Positions 42,267 to 52,700 of a DNA stretch of 64,000 nt are shown piece after piece; position 1 is the first letter of the stretch; every line of letters starts with the position of its first letter. Source of the stretch: Cellulomonas gilvus ATCC 13127. Its GTDB lineage: Bacteria; Actinomycetota; Actinomycetes; Actinomycetales; Cellulomonadaceae. The notes under the pieces were generated by a model. It was not told the origin of the DNA and made no database searches. It was given only the letters and a program-made list of their open reading frames with translations. A program made the translations under genes and the position numbers. The stretch lies in assembly GCF_000218545.1 (NCBI RefSeq), contig NC_015671.1, forward strand, positions 124,001 to 188,000, given 5' to 3'.

Positions 42267-42783
42267 ACAGGTCATTCGCACTCAACCCGGCGAAGCGGCC
42301 GTCCCCAAAGGGGTCGACGTCCGCGGCCTGGTCGCCGAGAGGTCGCAGGGCTCGGGGTCTGGCGTTGCTCCTGATGTGCGCTGTCGTCGCGGGTGCGTGC
42401 GCGGGTCCTGAGCGGGACGTCCGGAGCGGACTGCCGGCGGAGTGGCGGGACAGCGTCAGACCCGCCGAGCCGATGTCGCTTCGGCTGGAGCGCGACGGAA
42501 GCGCGTGGCTCGAGGACGTCCCGCTGTGGGACGGGCAGGCACCTGCGAGGGTGCCCGACCCGTGCCTTACACGGGGACCGCGACCTGGACGTGGGAGCGC
42601 GGGTTCGTCCTCGACGTCCCCGACGGACGGAGCGCCGTCGTGCTGCCGAGGGCGAGTTTCGGCGAGCTGCTCTGGAACGAGGTCGGCGTGATGATCTGCG
42701 GCCGTGAGTCGTCGCCCGACCGGGTCCACTTCCTGCTCGGCGGGGGGCCGGACGGAGAGCTGGAGGACCCGCTCGACCCATAG
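42242..42783 (+). pseudogene. Second copy of the unknown lipoprotein gene, frameshifted
   Basis: The first part encodes the same lipoprotein signal (LALLLMCAVVAGAC) and PERDVRSGLPAEWRDSV up to VPLWDG at about 42535. Compared with the copy at 40144, one base is then missing, and the frame continues as GTCEGARPVPYTGTATWTWERGFVLDV to a stop at 42783. The rejoined protein would be about 180 residues. Its C-terminus ends GGGPDGELEDPLDP. No function can be named. Confidence 0.78.
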
Positions 42784-42922
42784 CCGCCGGGTGGGCCTTC
42801 GCCGATCACGCGGAGATGGCGCTTCCGTCGAACGGGTGATCTGTGGGCCCGGGTGGTGCGCGCACGACGAGTCGGGCGCAGGCTGACGTCCTGGTGGAGC
42901 ACACGACGAGGTGGGCAGACAC

Positions 42923-43129
42923 ATGGCAGAGCTGGAGCGGTCCGAGGACGTCCTGCTGACACCGGGTGAGGTCGCGGCCTTGTTCCGGGTGGACCCGAAG
43001 ACGGTCGCGCGGTGGGCCGGCGCCGGGCGGCTGACGCCGATACGCACGCCGGGCGGGCACCGGCGCTACCGCGAGGCCGAGGTGCTCTCGCTGCGCGTCG
43101 GGAGGCGCATCTACCACCGCAAGGCTTGA
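42923..43129 (+). CDS. bldC: BldC-family MerR-like transcription factor
   Basis: The 68-residue product has a single winged-HTH, LLTPGEVAALFRVDPKTVARWAGAGRLTPIRTPGGHRRYREAEV, the BldC signature, and the same length as Streptomyces BldC. BldC binds as head-to-tail oligomers to direct repeats and controls development in Streptomyces; in other actinobacteria the role is less clear. I chose the ATG at 42923, giving the family start MAELERSEDVLLTPGEV. It stands alone upstream of the ANTAR gene. Confidence 0.9.
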   Translation: MAELERSEDVLLTPGEVAALFRVDPKTVARWAGAGRLTPIRTPGGHRRYREAEVLSLRVGRRIYHRKA

Positions 43130-43227
43130 GCTGGTCGGCCCGCCCGCGGTTGCCGGGGGAAACCCGCAGTCCTACGGTCGGAGAAGGTCTGGCAGACGGC
43201 CGCACCACGACGCCGTGGGGGGCGCAC

Positions 43228-43896
43228 ATGCGAGAGCAGGCACCGGCACCGCCGCTGGGCGGGCGGTTCGTCGTGGACCTCACCACCGACTCGTGGTGGT
43301 GGAGCGACGGGCTGTACCGGCTGCTCGGGTACCAGGCGGACGGTGTGACGCCGGGTGCCGACCGGTTGCTCGCGCACACGGACCGGGCCGCGCGGGCGTG
43401 GTGGGCGGACGCGTTCGCCCGGTGGCGCGGGGGTGAGGTGGCGGTGCTGGGCACCGTCGCGATGCAGGACCGCCAGGGCAGGTCGTTCGAGGCGGTGGTG
43501 GCGGGCGGGGTGCAGGACGCGCCGGTGGGTGCCACGGGCGTCGTCGTCGACGGCTGGGTGCTGCGGACGCCGGACCTGGGTGCGGATGCGCTGGTGGTGG
43601 AGGAGCGCATCGCCGCGGAGGTGCGGACGCGGGAGACCATCGACGAGGCGAAGGGCATCGTCGCGGCCGCGCTCGGAACCGACCCCGGGACCGGGTTCGA
43701 CCTGCTGCGGGAGGCGGCGACGCGCCGCGCCGTGCCGGTGCGGGTGCTCGCGCAGCACATCGTGCGCAAGGCGCCGTCGGTGGAGGTCGCGTCGCTCGAG
43801 GAGTGGCTGCGGGACCTGATGGAGATGGCCGCGCGGGGTGACGCGGGTCAGCGCCACCCCGACGCGGCCGACGAACCGGCGGCCAGCCCTCAGTAG
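43228..43896 (+). CDS. PAS-like plus ANTAR RNA-binding antiterminator protein
   Basis: The 222-residue protein has an N-terminal PAS-like fold ([34 protein letters not shown]) and a C-terminal ANTAR three-helix domain ([48 protein letters not shown]). ANTAR proteins bind dual-hairpin RNA and prevent transcription termination. The signal for the PAS part is unknown. I saw no obvious dual hexaloop hairpin target close by. Its stop overlaps the convergent chemoreceptor gene by 7 nt. Confidence 0.85.
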   Translation: MREQAPAPPLGGRFVVDLTTDSWWWSDGLYRLLGYQADGVTPGADRLLAHTDRAARAWWADAFARWRGGEVAVLGTVAMQDRQGRSFEAVVAGGVQDAPVGATGVVVDGWVLRTPDLGADALVVEERIAAEVRTRETIDEAKGIVAAALGTDPGTGFDLLREAATRRAVPVRVLAQHIVRKAPSVEVASLEEWLRDLMEMAARGDAGQRHPDAADEPAASPQ

Positions 43897-45488
43897 GTGA
43901 ACGTGGCGACCTGCTCGCGCAGCTCGCGGGAGAGGCCCGCGAGCTCGGCCACCTGGCCGGAGACCGAGCCGATCGCCTGCGTGCTGGAGGACGCGGCCGA
44001 CGCCACGCCCGTGATGTTGTGCGCGATCTCCCCCGAGCCGGTGGCGGCCTCGGCCACGCTGCGCGACATCTCGTTGGTGGTGGCGGTCTGCTCCTCCACG
44101 GCGGAGGCGATGGTCAGCTGGTAGTCGTTGATCGAGGCGATGATCGAGCCGATCTCGCCGATCGCGGCCACCGCCCCGGTGGTGTCGTGCTGGATGGCCT
44201 CGACGCGGCGCGCGATGTCCTCGGTCGCCTTGGCGGTCTCGTTGGCGAGCTCCTTGACCTCACCGGCGACGACCGCGAAGCCCTTGCCGGCCTCACCGGC
44301 GCGTGCGGCCTCGATCGTCGCGTTGAGGGCCAGCAGGTTGGTCTGCTCGGCGATCGTCGTGATGAGCTTGACGACGTTGCCGATCTCGGCCGAGGACGTG
44401 CCCAGGCGCGAGACCGTGTCGTTCGCGGCCGCGGCCACGCCCGTCGCGGTCGAGGCGACCTTGGCGGCCTCGGTCGCGTTCTGCGCGATCTCCCGGATCG
44501 AGGCACCCATCTGCTCGGCACCGGCCGCGACGGCCTGCACGTTGCGGGACACCTGCTCCGCGGCGGCCGCGACCACACCGGCCTGGGTGGACGTCTCCTC
44601 CGAGCCGGCGGCCACCTGGGTCGATGCTGCGGAGAGCTCCTCGGAGCTCGCGGCCACGGCCGCGGCGGTGCGGACCACACCGGCGAGCGTCGCGCCGACT
44701 GCCTCTTGCGCGGTGGTCAGCGACGCGGCCATCTGGCCCAGCTCGTCGGACGAGCGGACCTCGGCGCGCACCGTGAGGTCGCCGCGTGCGAGCGCGTCGA
44801 CGGCCACCTGGAGGGAGACGACCGCGCGGCGCAGCGTCGCGGTCAGCCAGAGCCCGAGCGCGACCAGCACCGCGATCCCGACGGCGAGGGTCACGGCGAT
44901 CTGCACGAGCGCGGCCGCGGCGGCGTCGTCCGCGTCCGCGGCGAGCGCCGTGAGGTCGCCCGCGACGTGCTCCTCGACCGCGCCGAGGTCGTCGAGCATC
45001 TCCGCTCCCACGTCGGCCAGGCCGTCGCGGGCCGCCTGGAACGCCTCGCGGTCACCGGTGCGGGCGACGGCCACCAGCTTCTGCTCGACGCCCGCCCGGT
45101 AGGTGTCGAGCGACTGCTCGAAGCCCGCGAAGTCGTCAGGGAGCACCGCGCCGCTCTGCGCGTAGGCCTCGTCGAACGTGTCGATCGCGTCGTCCAGCGC
45201 GGCGCTCGCGTCGGAGTACGCGCTGATCTTCGGGTCCACGTCGCCCCCGACGAAGATGCCGATCACCGACACCGAGTTCCGCACCGTCCACAGCGCGTCC
45301 TTGAGCGCCTGGAGCGAGGCCGAGACGGACGTCTGCGTGCGGGCCATCTCGGCCGTCGTCGAGCGCAGGCCCGTGGTCGAGGTGAGCGCGAGAAGGCCGA
45401 TGCCGAGCGCGACGACGACAGCTGCGCCGACGATGCCCAGCACCTTGGTGCGGACGGAGATCCGGATGGGGGGTTTGGCCTGGGACAT
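43890..45488 (-). CDS. Methyl-accepting chemotaxis protein
   Basis: The 532-residue receptor has helix 1 ([22 protein letters not shown]), an outer four-helix-bundle-like domain of about 150 residues, helix 2 ([23 protein letters not shown]), a HAMP domain and a long coiled-coil signalling domain with the hairpin tip [35 protein letters not shown]. It should control CheA and flagella. The ligand is unknown. No che genes lie in the window. I chose the ATG at 45488 with GGAG upstream; a start at 45542 would add 18 residues. Confidence 0.92.
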   Translation of the reverse strand: MSQAKPPIRISVRTKVLGIVGAAVVVALGIGLLALTSTTGLRSTTAEMARTQTSVSASLQALKDALWTVRNSVSVIGIFVGGDVDPKISAYSDASAALDDAIDTFDEAYAQSGAVLPDDFAGFEQSLDTYRAGVEQKLVAVARTGDREAFQAARDGLADVGAEMLDDLGAVEEHVAGDLTALAADADDAAAAALVQIAVTLAVGIAVLVALGLWLTATLRRAVVSLQVAVDALARGDLTVRAEVRSSDELGQMAASLTTAQEAVGATLAGVVRTAAAVAASSEELSAASTQVAAGSEETSTQAGVVAAAAEQVSRNVQAVAAGAEQMGASIREIAQNATEAAKVASTATGVAAAANDTVSRLGTSSAEIGNVVKLITTIAEQTNLLALNATIEAARAGEAGKGFAVVAGEVKELANETAKATEDIARRVEAIQHDTTGAVAAIGEIGSIIASINDYQLTIASAVEEQTATTNEMSRSVAEAATGSGEIAHNITGVASAASSSTQAIGSVSGQVAELAGLSRELREQVATFTY

Positions 45489-45715
45489 GGTCGACTCCGC
45501 GGACGAAGGGGCGCGGCTGGGGCTGCCGCTCATCGACCCCATCGGCAGCGCGGCGCCGGTGTGATGCCGGACACAGTGTGAGGTGGATCACGAAACCGCA
45601 GGTCAGAGCGCTGATTCGGGTGCGCGCGCACCGGTCGTCGGGACCTTGGCCCCTGGCGGACCACGGTGTGCGGACGCTTACGGTCGAGGAGACGACCCGC
45701 GGATCCGGAGCGACG

Positions 45716-46192
45716 ATGACCAGCATCAAGGACGCAGCCGAGACGTTCCTCGACAGCCGCCGCATCGCGGTGACGGGGGTGTCCCGCACACCGGCCAGCC
45801 ACGGGGGCAACGTGGTCTACCGCCGCCTGCGTGAGCTGGGCTACCAGGTCTTCGCGGTCAACCCGAACGCCGACGAGGTCGAGGGCGACCGCGCGTACGC
45901 GGACCTGGCGGCGATCCCCGGAGGCGTCGACGCGGTCGTCGTCGCGACCCGGCCCGAGCACGCGGTGGGCGCGGTGCGCCAGGCCGTCGACCTGGGCGTG
46001 ACGCAGGTGTGGATGCACCGCTCGGTGGACGGCGGCTCGGTGGACCCCGAGGCGACCCGGCTGGGCCGCGAGCACGGGCTCACGGTGATCGACGGCGGCT
46101 GCCCCCTGATGTACGGCCCCGACGCCGACCGCGGGCACCGGGTGATGTGCCGGCTCATGACCTTGACGCGGCGGATCCCCCGCCAGGTGTAG
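45716..46192 (+). CDS. CoA-binding (Rossmann) domain protein, YccU-like
   Basis: The 158-residue protein is a single CoA_binding domain with RRIAVTGVSRTPASHGGNVVYRRLRELGYQVFAVNPNADEVEG and TQVWMHRSVDGGSVDPEATRLGREHGLTVIDGGCPLMYG. Members bind CoA or a nucleotide; the physiological role is unknown. The ATG at 45716 has GGAG 6 nt upstream. The GMC oxidoreductase gene follows after 72 bp on the same strand. Confidence 0.85.
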   Translation: MTSIKDAAETFLDSRRIAVTGVSRTPASHGGNVVYRRLRELGYQVFAVNPNADEVEGDRAYADLAAIPGGVDAVVVATRPEHAVGAVRQAVDLGVTQVWMHRSVDGGSVDPEATRLGREHGLTVIDGGCPLMYGPDADRGHRVMCRLMTLTRRIPRQV

Positions 46193-46264
46193 CCGACGCG
46201 CGCCGCCCTATGATCGCGTCGCCGGCCGATCGGCCGGGCACGGCGACGACGCCGGAGGTGCTGC

Positions 46265-47983
46265 GTGGCGCGAGCGGACGACGCGCGGCCGCACGTGGTG
46301 GTGGTCGGTTCCGGGTTCGGCGGCTCGGTGGCCGCGCTGCGCCTGTCCGAGAAGGGCTACCGCGTCACGGTCCTGGAGGCCGGACGGCGGTTCACGCCCG
46401 AGACCCTGCCGCGCACGTCGTGGGACGTGCGGCGGTTCCTGTGGGCACCCCGGCTGGGCTGCCGCGGCATCCAGCGCATCCACGTGCTGCCGGACGTCGT
46501 GGTCCTCGCGGGTGCGGGGGTCGGGGGCGGCTCGCTGGTCTACGCCAACACGCTCTACGAGCCGACGTCGGACGCGTTCTGGGGCGACCCGCAGTGGGCC
46601 GGCATCACCGACTGGCGCGACGAGCTCGCGCCGTACTTCGACCAGGCACGCCGGATGCTGGGCGTGGTCACCAACCCGACGACCACGCCCGCGGACCGCG
46701 TGGTGCTCGCCGCGGCCCGGGACCTGGGGGTGGCGGACACGTTCGTCCCCGCGCCCGTCGGCGTGGTGTTCGGGCCCCCGGGCGAGCCCGTGCCCGACCC
46801 GTTCTTCGGCGGTGCCGGCCCGGAGCGCCGGGGCTGCCTGGAGTGCGGCGAGTGCATGACGGGGTGCCGGCACGGGGCCAAGAACACGCTCGAGACCAAC
46901 TACCTGTGGCTCGCCGAACGGCTGGGTGCGCGCATCGTGCCCGACACCACCGTGACCTCGGTGCGGCCCGTCGGCGCCGGCTGGGAGGTGCGCACCGTCC
47001 CGACGGGACGGCGGGGACCGGTCACGACGACGCGCGCGGACCAGGTGGTGCTCGCGGCCGGGACGTGGGGCACGCAGTCGCTGCTGCACCGGCTCAAGGC
47101 GGACGGGACGCTCCCGGGGCTCTCGGACCGGCTGGGCGTCTCGACGCGCACCAACTCCGAGGCGCTGGGCGGCGCCGTCCGCCGCGTGCGCGGGCACCGG
47201 CGCACGCCACCGGTGAACACGGGTGTGGCCATCACGTCCTCGGTGTGGCTCGACGAGCACACCCACCTGGAGCCCGTGCGGTACGGGCGCGGGTCCAACC
47301 TCATGGGCCTGCTGGGCACCGTGCTGACGGACGGCGGCGGCCGCGTACCGCGGCCCGTGCGCTGGCTCGGCCAGGTGCTGCGCCACCCGGTGCGCGTGGT
47401 GACGGTGCTGACCGGGCTGGGCTCGTGGTCCGAGCGGACCGTGATCGGGCTGGTCATGCAGACCGGCGACGCGTCCCTGACGCTCGCGCCGCGCCGGACC
47501 TGGCGGGGCGGGTGGCGCCTGACCTCGACGCGCGGCGCGGGTGAGCGCCCGCCGACGTGGATCCCGCAGGCGAACGCCGCGTTCCGCCGCATGGCCGTCC
47601 ACCTGGGCGGCGCGCCCATGAGCAGCCTCGGGGAGGTGGTCGACGTGCCGATGACCGCGCACTTCATGGGTGGCTGCGCGATCGGGGCGAGTGCGGAGCA
47701 GGGGGTGGTGGACGCCTACCACCGCGTGTTCGGGCACCCGGGCCTGCACGTCCTCGACGGCTCGACCATCTCCGCGAACCTGGGCGTGAACCCGTCGCTG
47801 ACCATCACCGCGCAGGCCGAACGGGCGTGCGCGATGTGGCCCCGCGCCGGCGAGCCCGACCCGCGCCCGCCCGTCGGTGAGCCCTACCGGTGCGTCCCGG
47901 CCGTCGCGCCGCTCCACCCGGCGGTCCCGGCCCACGCACCCGCGGCACTGCGTCTCACGGTGGTCCGACGCCCCACGGCCTGA
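46265..47983 (+). CDS. GMC-type FAD oxidoreductase (cholesterol oxidase-like)
   Basis: The 572-residue enzyme has an N-terminal FAD motif VVVVGSGFGGSVAALRLSEKGYRVTVLEAG, the GAGVGGGSLVYANTLYEP block, a CxxCxxC(x)xC-like cluster CLECGECMTGCRHGAKNTLETNYL, and a C-terminal HFMGGCAIG and DGSTISANLGVNPSLTITAQAERA. This fits the GMC family branch with cholesterol oxidase. The cysteine cluster is common in this bacterial branch. The substrate is a sterol or other alcohol; no steroid genes are nearby. The GTG at 46265 follows GGAGG. There is no signal peptide. Confidence 0.85.
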   Translation: MARADDARPHVVVVGSGFGGSVAALRLSEKGYRVTVLEAGRRFTPETLPRTSWDVRRFLWAPRLGCRGIQRIHVLPDVVVLAGAGVGGGSLVYANTLYEPTSDAFWGDPQWAGITDWRDELAPYFDQARRMLGVVTNPTTTPADRVVLAAARDLGVADTFVPAPVGVVFGPPGEPVPDPFFGGAGPERRGCLECGECMTGCRHGAKNTLETNYLWLAERLGARIVPDTTVTSVRPVGAGWEVRTVPTGRRGPVTTTRADQVVLAAGTWGTQSLLHRLKADGTLPGLSDRLGVSTRTNSEALGGAVRRVRGHRRTPPVNTGVAITSSVWLDEHTHLEPVRYGRGSNLMGLLGTVLTDGGGRVPRPVRWLGQVLRHPVRVVTVLTGLGSWSERTVIGLVMQTGDASLTLAPRRTWRGGWRLTSTRGAGERPPTWIPQANAAFRRMAVHLGGAPMSSLGEVVDVPMTAHFMGGCAIGASAEQGVVDAYHRVFGHPGLHVLDGSTISANLGVNPSLTITAQAERACAMWPRAGEPDPRPPVGEPYRCVPAVAPLHPAVPAHAPAALRLTVVRRPTA

Positions 47984-47987
47984 CGGC

Positions 47988-48938
47988 TCACTCCACGCCG
48001 TGGTGGAACAGCGCGCTCACCGACTCTCCCGAGTGGATGCGTCGCACCGCCTCGGCGAACGCGGGCGCCACCCCCAGGACGGTCACGCGGTCGTCGTCGG
48101 CCAGGTCGTCGTGCGGGACCGTGTCGGTGCAGACGACGCCGTCCACGCGGCCGGACGCCATGATCCGGTCCAGCGCGCCGTTGGACAGGATGCCGTGCGT
48201 GCACGCGACCTGGATGCGGCGGGCGCCGGCGCGGTCCAGCAGGTCGACGATCGCGATGATCGTGGACCCGTTGGCGATCTCGTCGTCCAGGACGATCACG
48301 TCGCGGCCCGCGACGTCGCCGATCACGGTCGAGATCGAGACCGCGTCACCGTCGAGCCGCTCCTTGGACCCCGCCGCCACAGGCGTGCCGAGCATCCGCG
48401 CGAACGCGGTCGCGGTCTTGGCGTTGCCCAGGTCCGGCGAGACCACCGTGGTGCGGGACAGGTCCTGCAGCGAGAAGTGCGTCGCGAGCTCGTGCAGCGC
48501 GTGCAGCTGGTCGGTGGGCACCCGGAAGAACGCGTGGACCTGAGGCGCGTGCAGCGACATGGTCAGCACGCGGTCCACGCCGGCCGTGGTGAGCAGGTCC
48601 GCCACCAGCCGGCCGCCGATCGAGATGCGCGGCGCGTCCTTCTTGTCCGAGCGCGCGTACGCGAAGTGCGGCATGACCGCGGTGATGCGCTTGGCCGAGG
48701 CGCCGCGCGCCGCGTCCACCATGAGCAGGAGCTCCATGAGGTTCTCCTGCACGGGCGCGACGATCGGCTGCACCAGGAACACGTCGCGCTCGCGGCAGTT
48801 GGCCAGGAGCTGCACCTGCAGGCAGTCGTTGGCGAACCGCTGCAGCCGCGAGGGGCTCAGCGGCACGCGCAGGTGCTCGCACATCCCCGCCGCGAAGCTC
48901 CGTCCGGCCTGCCCTGCGAACACGCGGATCTTCGCCAC
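47988..48938 (-). CDS. prs: Ribose-phosphate diphosphokinase (PRPP synthetase)
   Basis: The 316-residue enzyme has the phosphoribosyltransferase-like double fold of Prs: RDVFLVQPIVAPVQENLMELLLMVDAARGASAKRITAVMPHFAYARSDKKDAPRISIGGRLVADLL with the catalytic and metal sites, and a PRPP loop DDEIANGSTI that differs from the usual VDDMVDTGGT. It makes PRPP from ribose 5-phosphate and ATP for nucleotide, His and Trp synthesis. The altered PRPP loop suggests a divergent paralogue. The start is a GTG at 48938. It is convergent with the GMC gene. Confidence 0.86.
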   Translation of the reverse strand: MAKIRVFAGQAGRSFAAGMCEHLRVPLSPSRLQRFANDCLQVQLLANCRERDVFLVQPIVAPVQENLMELLLMVDAARGASAKRITAVMPHFAYARSDKKDAPRISIGGRLVADLLTTAGVDRVLTMSLHAPQVHAFFRVPTDQLHALHELATHFSLQDLSRTTVVSPDLGNAKTATAFARMLGTPVAAGSKERLDGDAVSISTVIGDVAGRDVIVLDDEIANGSTIIAIVDLLDRAGARRIQVACTHGILSNGALDRIMASGRVDGVVCTDTVPHDDLADDDRVTVLGVAPAFAEAVRRIHSGESVSALFHHGVE

Positions 48939-48987
48939 GCGCCGATGCTACCCAGGCCGGCCGCTCGGGACTGGCGCTGCGCGCGCG

Positions 48988-49293
48988 TCAGGGTGCGGGG
49001 GTGTCGGGTTCGACGACGAGCGTGCGGGGCACGGGCGGCGGCGGCGTCGCCGGGGTGCCGGACATCGCGGCCTTGGCCGCGTCGACGGCCTTGTCCTTGA
49101 GGCTCACGGCCTGGTCCTTGGCGAACTGCTTGGCCTGGTCCTCGACGTCGTGCACGTAGGACTGCACGCGCGGGTCCTGCCACACCTGGCCGGCCTTGCC
49201 GCGGGCCTTGGCGACGAGCTCGCGCCCGTGCCGCGTGCCGAGCAGGTACCCCACGCCGGTGCCGACGACGAATGCCGTGATGCGACCGCTCAC
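48988..49293 (-). CDS. YtxH-like small membrane-associated protein
   Basis: The 101-residue protein starts VSGRITAFVVGTGVGYLLGTRHGRELVAKARGKAGQVWQDP, a short hydrophobic segment with a glycine motif, followed by a long amphipathic helix (DQAKQFAKDQAVSLKDKAVDAAKAAM) and a Pro-rich tail. YtxH-type proteins are general-stress proteins of unknown mechanism. I chose the GTG at 49293 behind GGAGG. Confidence 0.72.
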   Translation of the reverse strand: MSGRITAFVVGTGVGYLLGTRHGRELVAKARGKAGQVWQDPRVQSYVHDVEDQAKQFAKDQAVSLKDKAVDAAKAAMSGTPATPPPPVPRTLVVEPDTPAP

Positions 49294-49654
49294 GGTCACC
49301 ACCTCCCTGGACGACGGAAGTTCCGACCCTAACCAGGCCACGCCGAGCCCGCCTGCGCAGCCACGGGACGGCGTCCTCGCCCTCCGATCCCGGCTCGGAT
49401 GCCGCCGACGGTTCCCAAGACGCGGTGTGAGCGTTAACATCACGCGAGTCGCCCCGGTCACCCGCGGCGGCGGGCGCCGGGCCACCGGCGTCCGGACGTG
49501 CGACGGGGCACGGACCGCGAACGGCGCAGCGGAGCGTCGTCGCGGACGCGGCACCGGACGCGCACCACGCCTTGTCCGTGACACGGCCGCACCCCGGCCC
49601 ACGGACGTCGGGGTCGCTCGACCTCACCCGGCTCGGCTCCGGCCGCGCCGCCCC

Positions 49655-49748
49655 GGCGCTGCCACGCCGAGGACCCGGACCCGCACCGAGCAGCGGCGCT
49701 GCCACGTCGCTCCGCGAGGCCGACGCGCACCACCCCGGCGCTGCCACG
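49655..49748 (+). repeat. Three direct repeats GGCGCTGCCACG upstream of the GH127 gene
   Basis: Exact copies begin at 49655, 49695 and 49737, at 40 and 42 bp spacing, close to four turns of the helix, and the last ends 47 bp before the GH127 start. The 500-bp gap 49294-49794 holds no gene I can support. Phased direct repeats suggest an activator or repressor site, but no known motif is recognised. Confidence 0.6.
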
Positions 49749-49794
49749 CCGGCCCCGGCCGACGGCCGGGCACCACACCTTGGAGAGGCTGCAC

Positions 49795-52700
49795 ATGCCC
49801 CACGAGACCCGCCGACGCCGGTTGCGCCGGCTCGTCGCCGCCGGCGTCATCGGTCCGTTCCTCGCCGTCGGGAGCCTGGTCCCCGCGCACGCGGAGACGA
49901 CGCTGAGCGACCCCGTGCTCGACCTGTCCTTCGAGGGCACGGTCGCCGACGCCAGCGCGCTGGCCCACCCCACCGCCCTGACCGGGCACAACGGCTCGAG
50001 CACGCTGAGCTACCAGTACACCCCGGGCGTGGCCGAGGGCACGCAGGCGCTGCAGCTGCAGGGCAGCACGTACCTGGACCTGGGGACCAGCACCGCGCTC
50101 CAGCCGCAGGACCTCACGCTCTCGTTCTGGATCAAGCCCAACGGCGCGTGGTCCGGCGAGCAGGTGATCACGTGGAACAAGAGCACCTGGAACAGCGACG
50201 GCTGGTACGTCGCGTCCGAGTCGAACACCTCCCCGCTGGCGATCTCGATCGGCCCGGCCACGAGCGGCAACAACCAGCCGTACATGGTCACGGTCGCCTC
50301 GACCGACCGGGCGGCGTTCATGCCCCCGGGCGAGTGGACGCACCTCGTCGTGACGTACGACCACACCTCCAAGGGCGTCGCGGTGTACCGCAACGGCATC
50401 GCCGTCCCGACGAGCGTGCGGTACCCGTTCGGCGGCGCGAACGGGGCCACCGGCGTGCTGGGCTCGAGCCCCGCGCTGCCCAAGACGATCGGCTTCAACG
50501 GCCCCACGTACAAGGGCTCGTACCTGCTGGCCGCGCTCGACGAGTACCGCGTCTACGACGACGTGGCCTCGCTCGAGGACGTCGTCGGGCTGTACGAGCA
50601 GTCGGGCCGCACGATCGACCGCCAGGCGGTCGCGCAGCAGGACGCCGACGCGCTGTCCGTCCCGGAGCAGGTCACGCTCGGCGTAGTCCTGCCCACAACC
50701 GGCTCGCAGGGCTCGCAGGTGAGCTGGGAGTCGTCGGACCCCGACGTCATCAGCACCACGGGTGTGGTGCACCGTCCGGGCGCCGACGAGGAGGACGCGA
50801 CGGTCACGCTCACCGCGACCGTCCGCTACCTGGGCGGACCCGCGGTGACGCGGACGTTCACGGTGACGGTCCCGGCGGACCTCACGGAGCACGCGCTGCA
50901 GGACAGCGGCCTGGAGGACCTGTACCTGACCGACGCCTACCTGACGAACGCCGCGGCCAAGGAGCACGAGTACCTGCTGAGCCTCAGCTCGGAGAAGTTC
51001 CTGTACGAGTGGTACCGGAACGTGGGCCTGACGCCCACGACGACCTCGGGCTACGGCGGCTGGGAGCGCAGCGACGTCACCAACTTCCGCGGGCACGCGT
51101 TCGGCCACTACATGTCGGCGTTGTCGCAGTCCTACAGCGCCACGGCCGACGCGACGACGAAGGCCGCCCTGCTCGAGCAGGTCGAGGACGCGGTCGCGGG
51201 CCTGACGCTGGTGCAGGACACCTACGCCGCCGCGCACCCCGCGAGCGCCGGGTACGTCTCGGCGTTCCCGGAGAGCGCGCTCGACGCGGTGGACGGCACG
51301 GGCACGACCACGGACAAGGTCCTGGTGCCCTGGTACAACCTGCACAAGGTCCTCGCGGGGCTGCTGGACATCCACGACTACGTGGGCGGCGCCACGGGGG
51401 CGCAGGCGCTCGACATCGCGTCCCAGTTCGGTGAGTACACGTACCAGCGGATCTCGCGCCTCACGGACCGCACCCGCATGCTGCGCACGGAGTACGGCGG
51501 CATGAACGACGCGCTCTACCGCCTGTACGACCTGACCGACGACCCGCACGTCAAGACCGCCGCGGAGGCGTTCGACGAGACCGCGCTGTTCACGCAGCTC
51601 GCCGCCGGGCAGGACGTGCTCAACGGCAAGCACGCGAACACGACGATCCCCAAGCTCATCGGCGCGCTCAAGCGGTACACGGTCTTCACGTCCGACGCCG
51701 ACCGGCTGGCGAGCCTCACGGAGGCGGAGCGCGCGCAGCTGCCGACGTACCTGGCCGCGGCCGAGGAGTTCTGGCAGATCACGGTGGACCACCACACGTA
51801 CGCCACGGGCTCCAACAGCCAGTCGGAGCACTTCCACGACCCGGACTCGTTGCACGAGTTCGCCACGCAGCAGGGGGAGACGGGCAACGCCCAGACCTCC
51901 GAGACGTGCAACGAGTACAACATGCTCAAGCTGTCCCGCGAGCTGTTCAAGCTCACCAAGGACGTCAAGTACGCGCACTACTACGAGAACACGTTCATCA
52001 ACACGGTCCTGGCGTCGCAGAACCCCGACACCGGCATGACGACGTACTTCCAGCCGATGGCCGCGGGCTACGACCGCATCTACTCGATGCCCTACACCGA
52101 GTTCTGGTGCTGCACGGGCACGGGCATGGAGTCGTTCTCGAAGCTGGGCGACTCGATGTACTTCACGGACCGGCGCTCGGTGTACGTGACGATGTTCTTC
52201 TCGTCGCGGTTCGACTACGCCGAGCAGAACCTGCGGCTGACGCAGGAGGCGGACCTGCCGTCCGACGACACCGTGACGTTCCGCGTCGCGGCGATCGACG
52301 GCGACCAGGTGGCCGACGGGACCACGCTGCGCCTGCGCGTGCCGCAGTGGATCGACGGCGCCGCGACCCTGACCGTCAACGGCGAGGCGGTGACGCCGCA
52401 GGTGGTGCGCGGCTTCGTCGTGCTGGAGGGCGTGGCGGCGGGTGACGTGATCACCTACCGGATGCCCATGAAGGTCCAGGCGCACGCGGCACCCGACAAC
52501 CCGACGTGGGCCGCGTTCTCCTACGGCCCCGTGGTGCTCTCGACCGGGCTCGGCACCGCGAACCTGGGCGCGTCGCAGACGGTCGGCGTGGGGGTCCGGG
52601 TCGCGCGCGTGGACCCGGCCGCGCAGAAGTCGGTGACGGTCGCCGAGGGCACGCCCGAGCAGTGGCTCGCGGACGTCGAGGACAACCTGGTGCGCATCGC

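Noticed and set aside
49780-49794. TTG start for the GH127 gene
   Set aside because: It would include the ribosome site itself; the ATG at 49795 has GGAGAGG at correct spacing and gives a normal signal peptide.
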